Assembly: GCF_002995845.1 (NCBI RefSeq)
Contig: NZ_PVXP01000009.1
Span: forward strand, 17,777-81,776
DNA length: 64,000 bases
Reading direction: 5' to 3'
Source of the DNA: Clostridium luticellarii
GTDB lineage: Bacteria; Bacillota; Clostridia; Clostridiales; Clostridiaceae
Position 1 is the first letter of the stretch, and the number at the start of each line of letters is the position of its first letter. The position numbers and the translations under genes are program-made. This document shows, piece by piece, positions 52,384 through 61,449 of this stretch. The notes beneath the pieces are model-generated. The model searched no databases. It saw only the letters and a program-made list of their open reading frames with translations, and was not told where the DNA came from.

Positions 52384-52481
52384 TCAACCAAAAGGGAAAC
52401 CTAATTTATTTTGCATATTTCAGAATACTAATTCAGATTATTGTCAATAATTTAAATTAGTATCAACAAGGGGGAATAAAC

Positions 52482-53126
52482 ATGAAATTGCCAAATCATA
52501 TAGGTATAATTCCTGATGGAAACAGACGATGGGCCTGCAAAAACAACATGGAAAAAGAAAAAGGATATGAATTCGGCCTGATTTCAGGTATAAAATTATT
52601 TAAATGCTGTGAAAAACTAGGAATAAAGGAACTGACTTATTATGGTTTCACTACAGACAACACCAAAAGGCCATCAATTCAGAGAAAAGCTTTTACAAAA
52701 GCTTGTGTAAAGGCAGTAAAAATGCTTTTTAAAGAAAATGCTTCTCTTTTAGTAGTTGGAAACACCAACTCTCCCATGTTTCCAAAAGAACTCCTTCCCT
52801 ATACAGTTAGAAAAAGATTGGGAAATGGTGGAATGAAGCTTAATTTCTTAGTAAACTACGGTTGGGAGTGGGATCTGGGAAAAAGTGTGGATTGTCATTT
52901 CACAAACAGATCCTCCATTATTTCAAACTTAAACTCCCATGACATATCCAGAGTGGATCTGATAATAAGGTGGGGCGGAAGGAGAAGGCTAAGCGGCTTT
53001 TTACCCGTTCAGTCCGTATATTCGGATTTTTACATAATAGACGATTATTGGCCAGATTTTAAAAATGAACACCTCATGCAGGCACTGGAGTGGTATAATC
53101 ACCAGGATATAACCCTGGGCGGCTGA
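52482..53126 (+). CDS. Divergent cis-prenyltransferase (UppS-like)
   Basis: A 214-residue protein, shorter than UppS (about 250). It keeps HIGIIPDGNRRWA with the catalytic Asp and the end RLSGFLPVQSVYSDFYIIDD then YWPDF. The typical STENW motif is TTDNT here (YGFTTDNTKRP) and the RTSGE Mg-binding Glu is replaced by Arg (IIRWGGRRRLSG). It may be a paralogue with altered activity rather than the essential UppS. The start has a fair ribosome site (AAGGGGG). Confidence 0.8.
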   Translation: MKLPNHIGIIPDGNRRWACKNNMEKEKGYEFGLISGIKLFKCCEKLGIKELTYYGFTTDNTKRPSIQRKAFTKACVKAVKMLFKENASLLVVGNTNSPMFPKELLPYTVRKRLGNGGMKLNFLVNYGWEWDLGKSVDCHFTNRSSIISNLNSHDISRVDLIIRWGGRRRLSGFLPVQSVYSDFYIIDDYWPDFKNEHLMQALEWYNHQDITLGG

Positions 53127-53225
53127 TGATTTTTTCAAAAAATCAATTAATACTATTAATTGAAAAATTTCTCACTTATATATCGTGATTTTATGAAAAT
53201 ACTAAAGATGAGGTGATATTAAACC

Positions 53226-53387
53226 ATGTCAAAGAATAAAAAAAACGGTGCTAAAAAAATCATAGAAAATCATAAAACTGCAGCTTGGGCAAATATTACC
53301 AAAACCAAATCCGATTCCAGGGTACCTATTCCAAATCAAAATGAAATTGATAATTCCAAGGAATGGGTAGACAGCAATGAAAAATAA
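53226..53387 (+). CDS. DUF3787 spore-surface-type protein
   Basis: A 53-codon gene starting MSKNKKNGAKKIIENHKTAA and containing WANITKTKSDSRVPIPNQNE and KEWVDSNEK. The ENHxTAAWANI...VPIP...KEWV pattern is DUF3787, small proteins found on clostridial spores. It follows the UppS-like gene and is followed by a terminator. Ribosome site GAGGTGA. Confidence 0.75.
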   Translation: MSKNKKNGAKKIIENHKTAAWANITKTKSDSRVPIPNQNEIDNSKEWVDSNEK

Positions 53388-53406
53388 ATAGTTCTATCAA
53401 GTATTA

Positions 53407-53448
53407 AAAAATTGTGGATCTCCATAAAAGAGGAGTCCACAATTTTTT
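53407..53448. terminator. Bidirectional terminator
   Basis: AAAAATTGTGGA (53407-53418) and TCCACAATTTTT (53436-53447) are perfect complements with an inner CTC/GAG pair, between convergent genes. Confidence 0.85.
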
Positions 53449-53451
53449 AAT

Positions 53452-56400
53452 CTAATACTGTATTTTAGATAATTTACTGTATATGTCATATCTGTCCATG
53501 GCATTTTTTTCTGACAACTTAAACAGTTCATCCACCCTTTCCGGAAATGTGTTTTTGAGAGATGAGAATCTTATTTCTCCTTCTATATAATCCCTGAAAG
53601 GTAATTTAGGAGGTTTAGAATCTAAAATAAATGGGTTTTTATTCTCCAATTTCAATAGAGGATTAAATCTATATAAATGCCAATAGCCGGATTCCACTGC
53701 CTTTTTTTCTTCAGCCATACTGGTTCCCATACCAGTTTTTATACCGTGATTTATACATGGGGCATAAGCTATTATAAGAGAAGGACCTCTGTAATTTTCG
53801 GCCTCTGTTATAACTTTCAGAGCATGATTCATGTTTGCGCCCATGGCAATCTGTGCCACATACACATAGCCATAGCTCATTGCCATCAGTCCTAGATCTT
53901 TCTTTTTAAGTACCTTACCCGAAGCTGCAAATTTTGCCACAGCGCCAGTTTGAGTTGCCTTCGAGGACTGTCCCCCTGTATTTGAATACACTTCTGTATC
54001 CATTACAAACATATTTATATCTTCTCCGGAAGCCAGCACATGATCTACACCTCCAAAGCCTATATCATATGCCCATCCATCACCGCCTATCATCCATTGG
54101 GACTTCTTTACCAGATAATCCTTTTTATCCATTATTTCTTTTAATACAGGTTCTTTTGTATAATCATAGGATTCAATTGACTTTATCACCTTTTCGGAGG
54201 AAACCTTAGATAAGCTTCCATCTTCCATGGTATTTAGCCACTCACTGAATGCCTCTTTAATATCATCATGCCTGCAGTCCTTTAAATAGGAGGTCATAAG
54301 GCTCTTAAGTCTTTCTCTCATCTGCTTCACTGCTAGAAACATACCATAACCGTATTCTGCATTATCCTCAAAAAGTGAATTTCCCCAAGATGGTCCTTTT
54401 CCATTTGAATTTTTAGTATAGGCCATAGATGGTGCACTTGCACCCCATATGGACGAGCAGCCTGTGGCATTTGCAATCATCATTCTCTCTCCAAAAAGCT
54501 GTGTCAGAAGTCTTATATAAGGAGTTTCACCACACCCAGGACAAGCTCCGTTAAATTCTAGAAGCGGTTTTACAAACTGACTCCCTTTTAAGGTATTCCT
54601 GTTCATTATATCTTCCTTTGGAATTACACTCATAGCATAATCCCAATTTTTTGATTCAGCTTCAATCTTTTCTTCCAGAGGTTTCATCACAAGAGCTTTT
54701 CCCGGTGCAGGACATATATCCGCACAATTTCCACAACCGGTACAATCCATGGGACTTACCTGTATGCGAAAATTCATTCCCTCCAATCCTCTACCCACAG
54801 CTTTTTTGCTCTCAAAGCTTTCAGGTGAATTTTCCATTTCATCTTTATTTAGGAGAAAAGCTCTTATGGTAGCATGCGGACATACAAAAGCACATTGATT
54901 ACACTGTATACATTTGTCAATCTGCCATTCCGGTATGGTAACAGCTATGCCTCTCTTCTCATAGGCTGTAGTCCCAACAGGGTAAGTTCCATCTGGCATA
55001 TTCAAAAAAGCACTTACAGGTAAATCATCTCCTTCATTTTTTGCCATTGGTCTTTGAATGTTTCTGACAAAATCCGGTTCATCTCTTATTACCTCCTTTT
55101 CCTCCACAGCCTCATTCCACTTTTCAGGCACATTCACCTTTTGAACCGATTCCAATCCCATATCTACAGCTCTGTAATTCATTTCAACTATATTTTTCCC
55201 CTTGCGGCCATAGGTTTTTTCTATAGATTCCTTTAAATATGAAATGGCACTTTCAATCGGTATAACATTGGCCAGCTTAAAAAATACTGACTGCATAACC
55301 ATGTTTATTCTTCCGCCCAGCCCGATTTCTCTGGCAATTTTAACTGCATCCACAATATAAAATTCTATATTATTTTGTGAAATATATCTTTTCATGGATG
55401 CAGGGAGTTTTTCATCCAGTTCCTCCATATCCCAGGGACAGTTTAATACAAAAGTCCCACCTTTCTTGAGTCCTTTGAGTATGTCATAGTTATTTATAAA
55501 AGATCTGTTATGACAGGCTATATAGTCTGCACTGTTTACAAGGTACGGCGATTTAATCAGTTTTTTCCCAAATCTTAAATGGGACACCGTGGTTCCTCCG
55601 GATTTCTTGCTGTCATAGGAAAAATACGCCTGAGCATAAAGCTCTGTATTATCACCTATTATCTTTACAGCAGATTTGTTGGCCCCTACAGTGCCATCGG
55701 AACCAAGTCCCCAAAATTTACAGCTGATAGTTCCCGGGGGAGTGGTTTCTATTGTGCCGTAATCTTTCAATGAAGTATTGGTGACGTCATCTATTATACC
55801 AATAGTGAATCTTTCCTTCGGTTCAGCTTCTCTCATATTTTCAAATACAGATAATATCTGTGAAGGGGTAGTGTCTTTAGAGCCAAGTCCATACCTTCCC
55901 CCCAATATCAAAGGCGCATTCTGCCTTCCATAGAACACCTTGCATATATCCAGATACAGCGGTTCTCCAACAGAACCAGGCTCTTTAGTTCGGTCCAAAA
56001 CCGAAATTTTTTTAACAGTAGAAGGCAGTACATTTAGAAAATGTTCCTTTGAAAAAGGCCTGTAAAGATGAACTTTTATACACCCCACCTCCTTACCCTT
56101 ATCCATGAGATAATCCACCGTTTCATCAATGGTGTCACATACGGAACCCATGGCTACAATCACACACTTGGCATTCTCATGTCCGTAATAATCAAAAGGT
56201 TTATATTTTCTTCCGGTTATCTTATTTATTTCTCCCATATACTTTTCCACAATATCAGGAACTCTTTCGTAAAACTTATTTGAAACCTCTCTGCTCTGAA
56301 AATATATATCCGGATTTTGTGCTGTTCCCTTAATTGAGGGGTGTTCTGGATTTAATGCCCTGTCTCTGAATTCCTGTATTGCCTTATAATTTACCAGAGG

Positions 56401-56988
56401 TTTTATATTTTCGTAGTCCATTACCTCTATTTTTTGATATTCATGAGAGGTCCTAAATCCATCAAAAAAATGTAAAAATGGTACTTTGGATTCTATAGCA
56501 CTTAAATGAGCAACAAATCCCAAATCCATTGCTTCCTGAACATTGGAAGATGCGAGAAGGGCAAAACCCGTCTGTCTGCAGGCCATTACATCCTGGTGAT
56601 CTCCAAAAATGGAAAGTGCATGGGCGGCAACTGCCCTGGCGCTCACATGAAATACTCCCGGTAAATGCTCTCCGGCTATTTTGTACATATTGGGTATCAT
56701 GAGTAGAAGGCCCTGGGACGCAGTATAGGTAGTAGTCAATGCTCCTGCTGCCAGAGAACCATGTACAGCTCCTGCTGCCCCCGCCTCCGACTGCATTTCA
56801 GCCACTTTTACAGTCTGACCGAAAATATTTTTTTTCCCATGAGCAGACCATTCATCCACACCTTCAGCCATGGGAGTAGATGGAGTGATGGGATATATGG
56901 CCGCTACCTCAGTAAATGCATAAGAAGCATATGCCGCAGCCTGATTACCATCCATAGTCTTCATATTTTTAACCATAAAACTTGTCAT
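53452..56988 (-). CDS. nifJ: Pyruvate:ferredoxin oxidoreductase
   Basis: A 1178-residue single-chain PFOR of normal length. Order: N-terminal pyrimidine-binding domain (GNQAAAYASYAFTEVAAIYP; SEAGAAGAVHGSLAAGALTT), the domain II region, a CoA-binding region, two [4Fe-4S] sites (CIQCNQCAFVCPHA and CTGCGNCADICPA), the Cys of CPGCGETPY, and the thiamine-diphosphate domain (GGDGWAYDIGFGGVDHVLAS). It converts pyruvate and CoA to acetyl-CoA, CO2 and reduced ferredoxin. The ribosome site AAGGAGG is good. Confidence 0.97.
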   Translation of the reverse strand: MTSFMVKNMKTMDGNQAAAYASYAFTEVAAIYPITPSTPMAEGVDEWSAHGKKNIFGQTVKVAEMQSEAGAAGAVHGSLAAGALTTTYTASQGLLLMIPNMYKIAGEHLPGVFHVSARAVAAHALSIFGDHQDVMACRQTGFALLASSNVQEAMDLGFVAHLSAIESKVPFLHFFDGFRTSHEYQKIEVMDYENIKPLVNYKAIQEFRDRALNPEHPSIKGTAQNPDIYFQSREVSNKFYERVPDIVEKYMGEINKITGRKYKPFDYYGHENAKCVIVAMGSVCDTIDETVDYLMDKGKEVGCIKVHLYRPFSKEHFLNVLPSTVKKISVLDRTKEPGSVGEPLYLDICKVFYGRQNAPLILGGRYGLGSKDTTPSQILSVFENMREAEPKERFTIGIIDDVTNTSLKDYGTIETTPPGTISCKFWGLGSDGTVGANKSAVKIIGDNTELYAQAYFSYDSKKSGGTTVSHLRFGKKLIKSPYLVNSADYIACHNRSFINNYDILKGLKKGGTFVLNCPWDMEELDEKLPASMKRYISQNNIEFYIVDAVKIAREIGLGGRINMVMQSVFFKLANVIPIESAISYLKESIEKTYGRKGKNIVEMNYRAVDMGLESVQKVNVPEKWNEAVEEKEVIRDEPDFVRNIQRPMAKNEGDDLPVSAFLNMPDGTYPVGTTAYEKRGIAVTIPEWQIDKCIQCNQCAFVCPHATIRAFLLNKDEMENSPESFESKKAVGRGLEGMNFRIQVSPMDCTGCGNCADICPAPGKALVMKPLEEKIEAESKNWDYAMSVIPKEDIMNRNTLKGSQFVKPLLEFNGACPGCGETPYIRLLTQLFGERMMIANATGCSSIWGASAPSMAYTKNSNGKGPSWGNSLFEDNAEYGYGMFLAVKQMRERLKSLMTSYLKDCRHDDIKEAFSEWLNTMEDGSLSKVSSEKVIKSIESYDYTKEPVLKEIMDKKDYLVKKSQWMIGGDGWAYDIGFGGVDHVLASGEDINMFVMDTEVYSNTGGQSSKATQTGAVAKFAASGKVLKKKDLGLMAMSYGYVYVAQIAMGANMNHALKVITEAENYRGPSLIIAYAPCINHGIKTGMGTSMAEEKKAVESGYWHLYRFNPLLKLENKNPFILDSKPPKLPFRDYIEGEIRFSSLKNTFPERVDELFKLSEKNAMDRYDIYSKLSKIQY

Positions 56989-57026
56989 CCTCCTTTATTA
57001 TTTATAGATAGATATGTATAATATTC

Positions 57027-57046
57027 ATAGAGCTGATCAGCTCTAT
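57027..57046. promoter_or_regulatory. 20-bp perfect palindrome upstream of PFOR
   Basis: ATAGAGCTGATCAGCTCTAT is a perfect palindrome in the PFOR leader, about 40 bases before the start codon. It could be an operator or an RNA hairpin. A TATACT box at about 57104-57109 on the minus strand could be the promoter. The rest of the 390-base gap (56989-57378) is described in the next entry. Confidence 0.6.
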
Positions 57047-57256
57047 AAATTCTCTCCACCTTTATTTTAGAAAACAAATCATTTTAAAATTTTAAGGCAG
57101 AAAGTATACCCTCTTCAATTTATTATTTGGAATATAAAGATTCTCATACATACAAATTTCAAAAATATTATATTTTTTCGCAATCACATTTAATTATTTT
57201 CATATATACTAAATGGGCGGATAAATTTTTATGTGAAATTTTAAAATTGATTTTCT

Positions 57257-57350
57257 TTATCAATTGATAATATATATTAGCCCGTATTTCTATTGACTTA
57301 TTTAATATTTTAGCCTATCATAAGAGATATAATTATTTATCATTTGATAA
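57257..57350 (+). promoter_or_regulatory. Promoter of the CDF gene flanked by two palindromes
   Basis: TTGACT (57293-57298) and TATCAT (57316-57321), 17-base spacer, on the plus strand. TTATCAATTGATAA (57257-57270) and TTATCATTTGATAA (57337-57350) lie on either side with centres exactly 80 bp apart. They look like sites for one dimeric regulator that could bridge or loop the promoter. Confidence 0.6.
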
Positions 57351-57378
57351 TTATTGAATTTTAGGAGATGTTTCAAAA

Positions 57379-58287
57379 ATGGATGAAAGAGTAAAAACTG
57401 CCAGACTTTCTATAATTTCCAACAGCAGTTTAACAATCATGAAATTACTGGTTGGGATATTCACCGGTTCAGTGAGTATCCTATCTGAAGCTATACATTC
57501 AACAATGGATTTAATTGCCTCCACAATAACATTTTTTTCTGTCAGAATATCATCCAAGCCTGCGGATAAAGAGCATCCCTATGGCCATGGAAAATTTGAA
57601 GATGTATCTGGAGTTCTAGAGGCAGTGCTGATTTTCATAGCTTCTATATTTATAATAATAGAAGCTTCAAAAAGATTAATCAGTGGAAAAGAACTGGGTT
57701 CCTCTGTCTTGGGATTTTCAATTATGTTTTTGTCGGCATTTATAAATTTTTTTATATCCAGAAAATTGTACAAGGTAGCGGAAAAAAATGATTCTATGGC
57801 TTTAAGGGCAGATGCCCTTCATCTCAGAACCGATGTCTATTCCTCTCTGGGAGTTGCTCTGGGATTATTTTTGATATGGATTACCAATCTTCATTTTTTG
57901 GATCCCCTGGTAGCTATATTCATAGCTGTTTTTATTTTAAAAGAAGCTCTTAATCTTTTAAAGACAGCTTTTGAGCCACTTGTGGATGTAAAATTATCCG
58001 ATAGTGAAATTTCAATCATAACCAGCACTATATCCAAATATAGTTCTGGATACTGCGGTTTTCATAAATTGAGGACAAGAAAATCTGGAGACAAAAGATA
58101 CGTGGATCTTCATCTTGTATTTCCCGGAAACATGCACATGAAAAATGCCCATGACATATGTGACAATATAGAAAATGAAATGAACAAATCTCTTGAAAAT
58201 ACAGAAGTGATGATTCATCTGGAATCCTGTGACAACAATTGTTCAAACTGCGGACTTTCAAACAAGTCAAAATGCAGAAATAGATAG
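57379..58287 (+). CDS. CDF cation efflux transporter
   Basis: A 302-residue CDF-family transporter. Six hydrophobic segments are seen, with the metal motif in SEAIHSTMDLIAS and LRADALHLRTDVYSSLGVAL (HxxxD), the SxxHPYGHGKFE region and the C-terminal cytoplasmic domain. The end is cysteine-rich (CDNNCSNCGLSNKSKCRNR), an unusual tail that could bind metal. It probably exports zinc, iron or manganese. Confidence 0.9.
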   Translation: MDERVKTARLSIISNSSLTIMKLLVGIFTGSVSILSEAIHSTMDLIASTITFFSVRISSKPADKEHPYGHGKFEDVSGVLEAVLIFIASIFIIIEASKRLISGKELGSSVLGFSIMFLSAFINFFISRKLYKVAEKNDSMALRADALHLRTDVYSSLGVALGLFLIWITNLHFLDPLVAIFIAVFILKEALNLLKTAFEPLVDVKLSDSEISIITSTISKYSSGYCGFHKLRTRKSGDKRYVDLHLVFPGNMHMKNAHDICDNIENEMNKSLENTEVMIHLESCDNNCSNCGLSNKSKCRNR

Positions 58288-58315
58288 GAATATAAAAAAT
58301 TCCTATCTATTTAAA
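58283..58315. terminator. Bidirectional terminator
   Basis: AGATAGGAAT and ATTCCTATCT pair around an A-rich loop between the convergent CDF and DUF1858 genes. Confidence 0.8.
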
Positions 58316-58326
58316 AACAATTATCT

Positions 58327-58521
58327 CTATTCTACTTCATTTAATGCTTTAATCAAGTTTTTTACATTTACTCCATGTACCATGGCTGCTTCTTCCACCG
58401 TTTCAGCCAATGATGCAGGACAACCTATGCATCCCATTCCAAAATCCATAAGTATTTCAGCATAAGATGGGTTTACCTTCAATACGTCGCCTATAGTCAT
58501 ATCCTTACTAATCTTAGCCAT
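58327..58521 (-). CDS. DUF1858 protein A
   Basis: A 64-residue DUF1858 protein: MTIGDVLKVNPSYAEILMDF, GMGCIGCPASLAETVEEAAM, HGVNVKNLIKALN. The conserved GCxGC motif could bind iron-sulfur or other metal. A close homologue follows upstream (58599), with 77 bases between. Confidence 0.9.
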   Translation of the reverse strand: MAKISKDMTIGDVLKVNPSYAEILMDFGMGCIGCPASLAETVEEAAMVHGVNVKNLIKALNEVE

Positions 58522-58598
58522 AAATTAACCTCTCCTTACATTTTTTTGAATTATATAGTCCATATCTCTGCAGTAATTTTAATAAAAATAAAATTGAA

Positions 58599-58793
58599 TT
58601 ACGACAGTGCGTTTAACGCTCTTAAAAGATTGTCGATATTCATTCCATGTACTGCAGCCGCTTCTTCCAAAGTTTCACCTTGAGATGCACCACAACCTAC
58701 GCATCCCATTCCAAATGTCATAAGTGTTTCAGCATGCTTTGGATTTAATCTTATTATTTCGCCTATGGTCATATCCTTGGTTATTTTAGACAT
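58599..58793 (-). CDS. DUF1858 protein B
   Basis: A 64-residue DUF1858 protein from ATG 58793 (ribosome site GAGGGA). It is about 60 percent identical in the visible blocks to protein A (MTIGEIIRLNPKHAETLMTF; GMGCVGCGASQGETLEEAAA). Tandem duplicates suggest a recent duplication. The function of the family is not known. Confidence 0.9.
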   Translation of the reverse strand: MSKITKDMTIGEIIRLNPKHAETLMTFGMGCVGCGASQGETLEEAAAVHGMNIDNLLRALNALS

Positions 58794-58822
58794 ATTCAAT
58801 CCCTCACTTTACACCTTATTCA

Positions 58823-58839
58823 CATGCTGAATCAGCATG
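58823..58839. promoter_or_regulatory. Palindrome upstream of DUF1858 protein B
   Basis: CATGCTGA-A-TCAGCATG is a perfect 8-bp inverted repeat with a single central base about 30 bases upstream of the start. It may be an operator or part of a leader hairpin. Confidence 0.45.
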
Positions 58840-58930
58840 CCTATATATATTATTATCCTAATATAAAATAATTTTAATACTAAAATCATTTTACATCAAG
58901 CTTTATACATATAAAATATTTACAAAAAAC

Positions 58931-59989
58931 TTATTTAATATCATGAAGCAGCTTGAATTCTGAATCAGTGATTTGAAAATCATTTTTCAATCCTTCTGTA
59001 ACATAAATCTCTTTATTTTTAGTAATAAATATAGCATTTAATCCAGGTATATTTTTTACATATTCCGCACCTTTATTCAGCCCAAGATAAAATATATTCT
59101 TTGTCATGGCGTCTGCATCTATAGAAATATCCGTGACCAAAGTTACACTGGCCAAATCACTGTCCATAGGATATCCGGTAAAGGGGTTCAATATATGATG
59201 GTATCTTTTACCATCTTTTTCAAAATATCTTTCATATATGCCTGATGTGACAACTGTCTTATTGGTCACACCTACAGTTCCAACTGAACTCCCTCTAGCT
59301 TTGAAAGGATTCTGTATTCCTATGTTCCATGGCTTCCCATCCAAATTTCCATTTATAGTGAGAATATTCCCGCCCAGATTCACAATAGCATGCTTAACTC
59401 CGTTATTTTTCAGTATTTTTACCGCCTCATCCGCCGAGTACCCTTTTGCAATGCCTCCCAGATCCAAAGACATTCCAGATCTCGCGAGCATTACCTTTTT
59501 ATCTTTTTCATCCAGTATAATATCCTTATAATTAATCAGCGATTTCTTCTCATCAATTTCCTGCTGGGAGGGAACTCTGGCACGATCTGTACCTATCCCC
59601 CAGAGTTTTACCAGCGGACCAATAGTTATATCAAAAACACCACCTGATTTACCGGAATAATACTTTCCCTTTTTGATCACGTAAAAGGTATCATCTGATA
59701 CCTTTACAAAATCCTTACCTGAAGCATCCGCCACCTTATCCACTTCTGTTCCAGATTTGTTAACACTCATTTTGTTTTCAATTTCTTTAATTCTGGAGAA
59801 AGCTTTGTCTATAGCTGTTTCGGACTCACTGTCATATACAGTAATTGTGCAAATGGTTCCCAGCATATACTCTGTTTTTGATATAGGTTCCGAATCATCA
59901 CTTATATTCATACATGAAGATAGTAAAACCATACACATTGTCATAATTATAATTAAAAAGATAGCTGTGTTTTTTTCCCTGCACTTCAT
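58931..59989 (-). CDS. apbE: FAD:protein FMN transferase (ApbE), lipoprotein form
   Basis: A 352-residue protein. The lipobox LLSSC (residues about 22-26) makes it a lipoprotein. ApbE motifs are present: YMLGTICTITVYDSES, DLGGIAKGYSADEAVKIL, HAIVNLGGNILTI and HHILNPFTGYPMDSDLASVT. It attaches FMN to target proteins outside the membrane. It lies downstream of cobU, with its own promoter. Confidence 0.95.
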   Translation of the reverse strand: MKCREKNTAIFLIIIMTMCMVLLSSCMNISDDSEPISKTEYMLGTICTITVYDSESETAIDKAFSRIKEIENKMSVNKSGTEVDKVADASGKDFVKVSDDTFYVIKKGKYYSGKSGGVFDITIGPLVKLWGIGTDRARVPSQQEIDEKKSLINYKDIILDEKDKKVMLARSGMSLDLGGIAKGYSADEAVKILKNNGVKHAIVNLGGNILTINGNLDGKPWNIGIQNPFKARGSSVGTVGVTNKTVVTSGIYERYFEKDGKRYHHILNPFTGYPMDSDLASVTLVTDISIDADAMTKNIFYLGLNKGAEYVKNIPGLNAIFITKNKEIYVTEGLKNDFQITDSEFKLLHDIK

Positions 59990-60030
59990 TTCACTTAACT
60001 CCTTTTGGTGAAAATCTGGATTTTGATATC

Positions 60031-60059
60031 ATATTAAATTAATATGTATAGGTTGTCAA
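60031..60059 (-). promoter_or_regulatory. Promoter of apbE
   Basis: On the minus strand TTGACA (60054-60059) and TAATAT (60031-60036) with a 17-base spacer. Confidence 0.7.
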
Positions 60060-60065
60060 CAAATA

Positions 60066-60614
60066 CTACTTCAATTTTAATGAAAGACCGCATACTACCA
60101 GATAAACTTCATCACTCGACTGAGCTATAAATTGATTTGCTCTTCCTAAAATATCCACAAATATCCTGCCCAGCTTATACTCCGGTATTACACTCAATCC
60201 AACCTCATTAGTAACAATTAAGATATTCTTATCACCTGAATTTACCGAGGAAATTATATGTTCTATCTCCTTCATGATGCTGTCCTCCAGTATTTTTATT
60301 TCATCAGCGGTAATATTATCAATATCAATTTTTTTTTCAAAAATCATATTCGTTATCATAGTACCTATGCATTCCAGCATTACATACTGACATGTAGCAT
60401 TTTTTATTACATCGCCCAATCCTCTGTATCCTTCATAAGTCTTCCAATTAGGATTTCTTCTGGATTTATGTTTTTTTATTCTATTTTTCATCTCATCGTC
60501 TGTAGCTACAGCCGTAGCTATATAGAGGACTTCTTCTTTATCTTTTAAAAGCTTTTCAGCAAAAGTACTTTTCCCGCTTCTGCTGCCTCCTGTTATCAAA
60601 ACTATTTTACCCAT
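60066..60614 (-). CDS. cobU: Adenosylcobinamide kinase/guanylyltransferase (CobU)
   Basis: About 182 residues from ATG 60614 (ribosome site GGAGG). The P-loop GGSRSGKS is at the N-terminus (KIVLITGGSRSGKSTFAEKL), with the guanylylation His in KKHKSRRNPNWKTYEG and the NEVGLSVIPEYKLGRIFVDI region. It phosphorylates and activates adenosylcobinamide in cobalamin nucleotide-loop assembly. It follows cobS in the same direction. Confidence 0.93.
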   Translation of the reverse strand: MGKIVLITGGSRSGKSTFAEKLLKDKEEVLYIATAVATDDEMKNRIKKHKSRRNPNWKTYEGYRGLGDVIKNATCQYVMLECIGTMITNMIFEKKIDIDNITADEIKILEDSIMKEIEHIISSVNSGDKNILIVTNEVGLSVIPEYKLGRIFVDILGRANQFIAQSSDEVYLVVCGLSLKLK

Positions 60615-60651
60615 ACTCCAAACCTCCAAACATATATCATAAATTATCAAT

Positions 60652-61410
60652 TCAATGCATAATCAGGACAGCTGCTATGAGCATTGTAATTATTTCAACC
60701 ATCTCATTATCTGCCCCAAATAAATCCCCTGTAAGCCCTCCTATTTTTTTATTACAATACATATTAAATGCAGATGCTGTTATAAAGGCAGCCAGCATAA
60801 CTATAGCCATGTATACAACATTCATGTTAGCTATGAAAAATAAAATAACTGCAGTTACACAGACAGTGATGAACATCTGAAGCTTTCCTATATTGCCTAT
60901 GAACAGATTTCCCGAGCCCGTACTCTTAGCCGTTTTGCCTATAAAAGCTATAAAAACTATTGAAAATCTCCCTACAACAGGTGCTGCTACTATTGCAAGT
61001 GAAAATTTAGGTAATATAAAACAAAGAAGACTGTATTTCAAAAGTAAATCCATTACTACGGTAACACAAGCATAACTTCCTATTCTGCTGTCCTTCATTA
61101 TCTCTATTATTCTATCATTGCCCTTAAACGCAAAAAAACCATCACACATGTCTCCCAATCCATCCACATGCAGTGCACCAGTCAGTATTATCCCAAACAG
61201 CATTGCAATGACTACAGAAACATTCACCGGCAACACAAATACAGCCAATTTATATATGGCCCATTGTATTCCTCCCACTATAAGCCCTATGACGGGCATG
61301 AAAATAGATGCTTTTCTAAAATTTTCTTTTCCGCAAGGTAAACTTTTGTTTACTGGAATCCTGGTTAAAAATTGAATCATCAACAAAAAATTATTAAAAA
61401 ATTCCCCCAA
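60652..61410 (-). CDS. cobS: Cobalamin synthase (CobS)
   Basis: A 252-residue membrane protein. It keeps the CobS motifs FLTRIPVN and LHVDGLGDMCDGFFAFKG plus several spans. It joins adenosyl-GDP-cobinamide with alpha-ribazole. It starts with TTG 61410 behind AGGAGGG. Confidence 0.93.
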   Translation of the reverse strand: MGEFFNNFLLMIQFLTRIPVNKSLPCGKENFRKASIFMPVIGLIVGGIQWAIYKLAVFVLPVNVSVVIAMLFGIILTGALHVDGLGDMCDGFFAFKGNDRIIEIMKDSRIGSYACVTVVMDLLLKYSLLCFILPKFSLAIVAAPVVGRFSIVFIAFIGKTAKSTGSGNLFIGNIGKLQMFITVCVTAVILFFIANMNVVYMAIVMLAAFITASAFNMYCNKKIGGLTGDLFGADNEMVEIITMLIAAVLIMH

Positions 61411-61449
61411 ATAAATCCCTCCTAAGAATTTTAAATTTACACTTATCCG

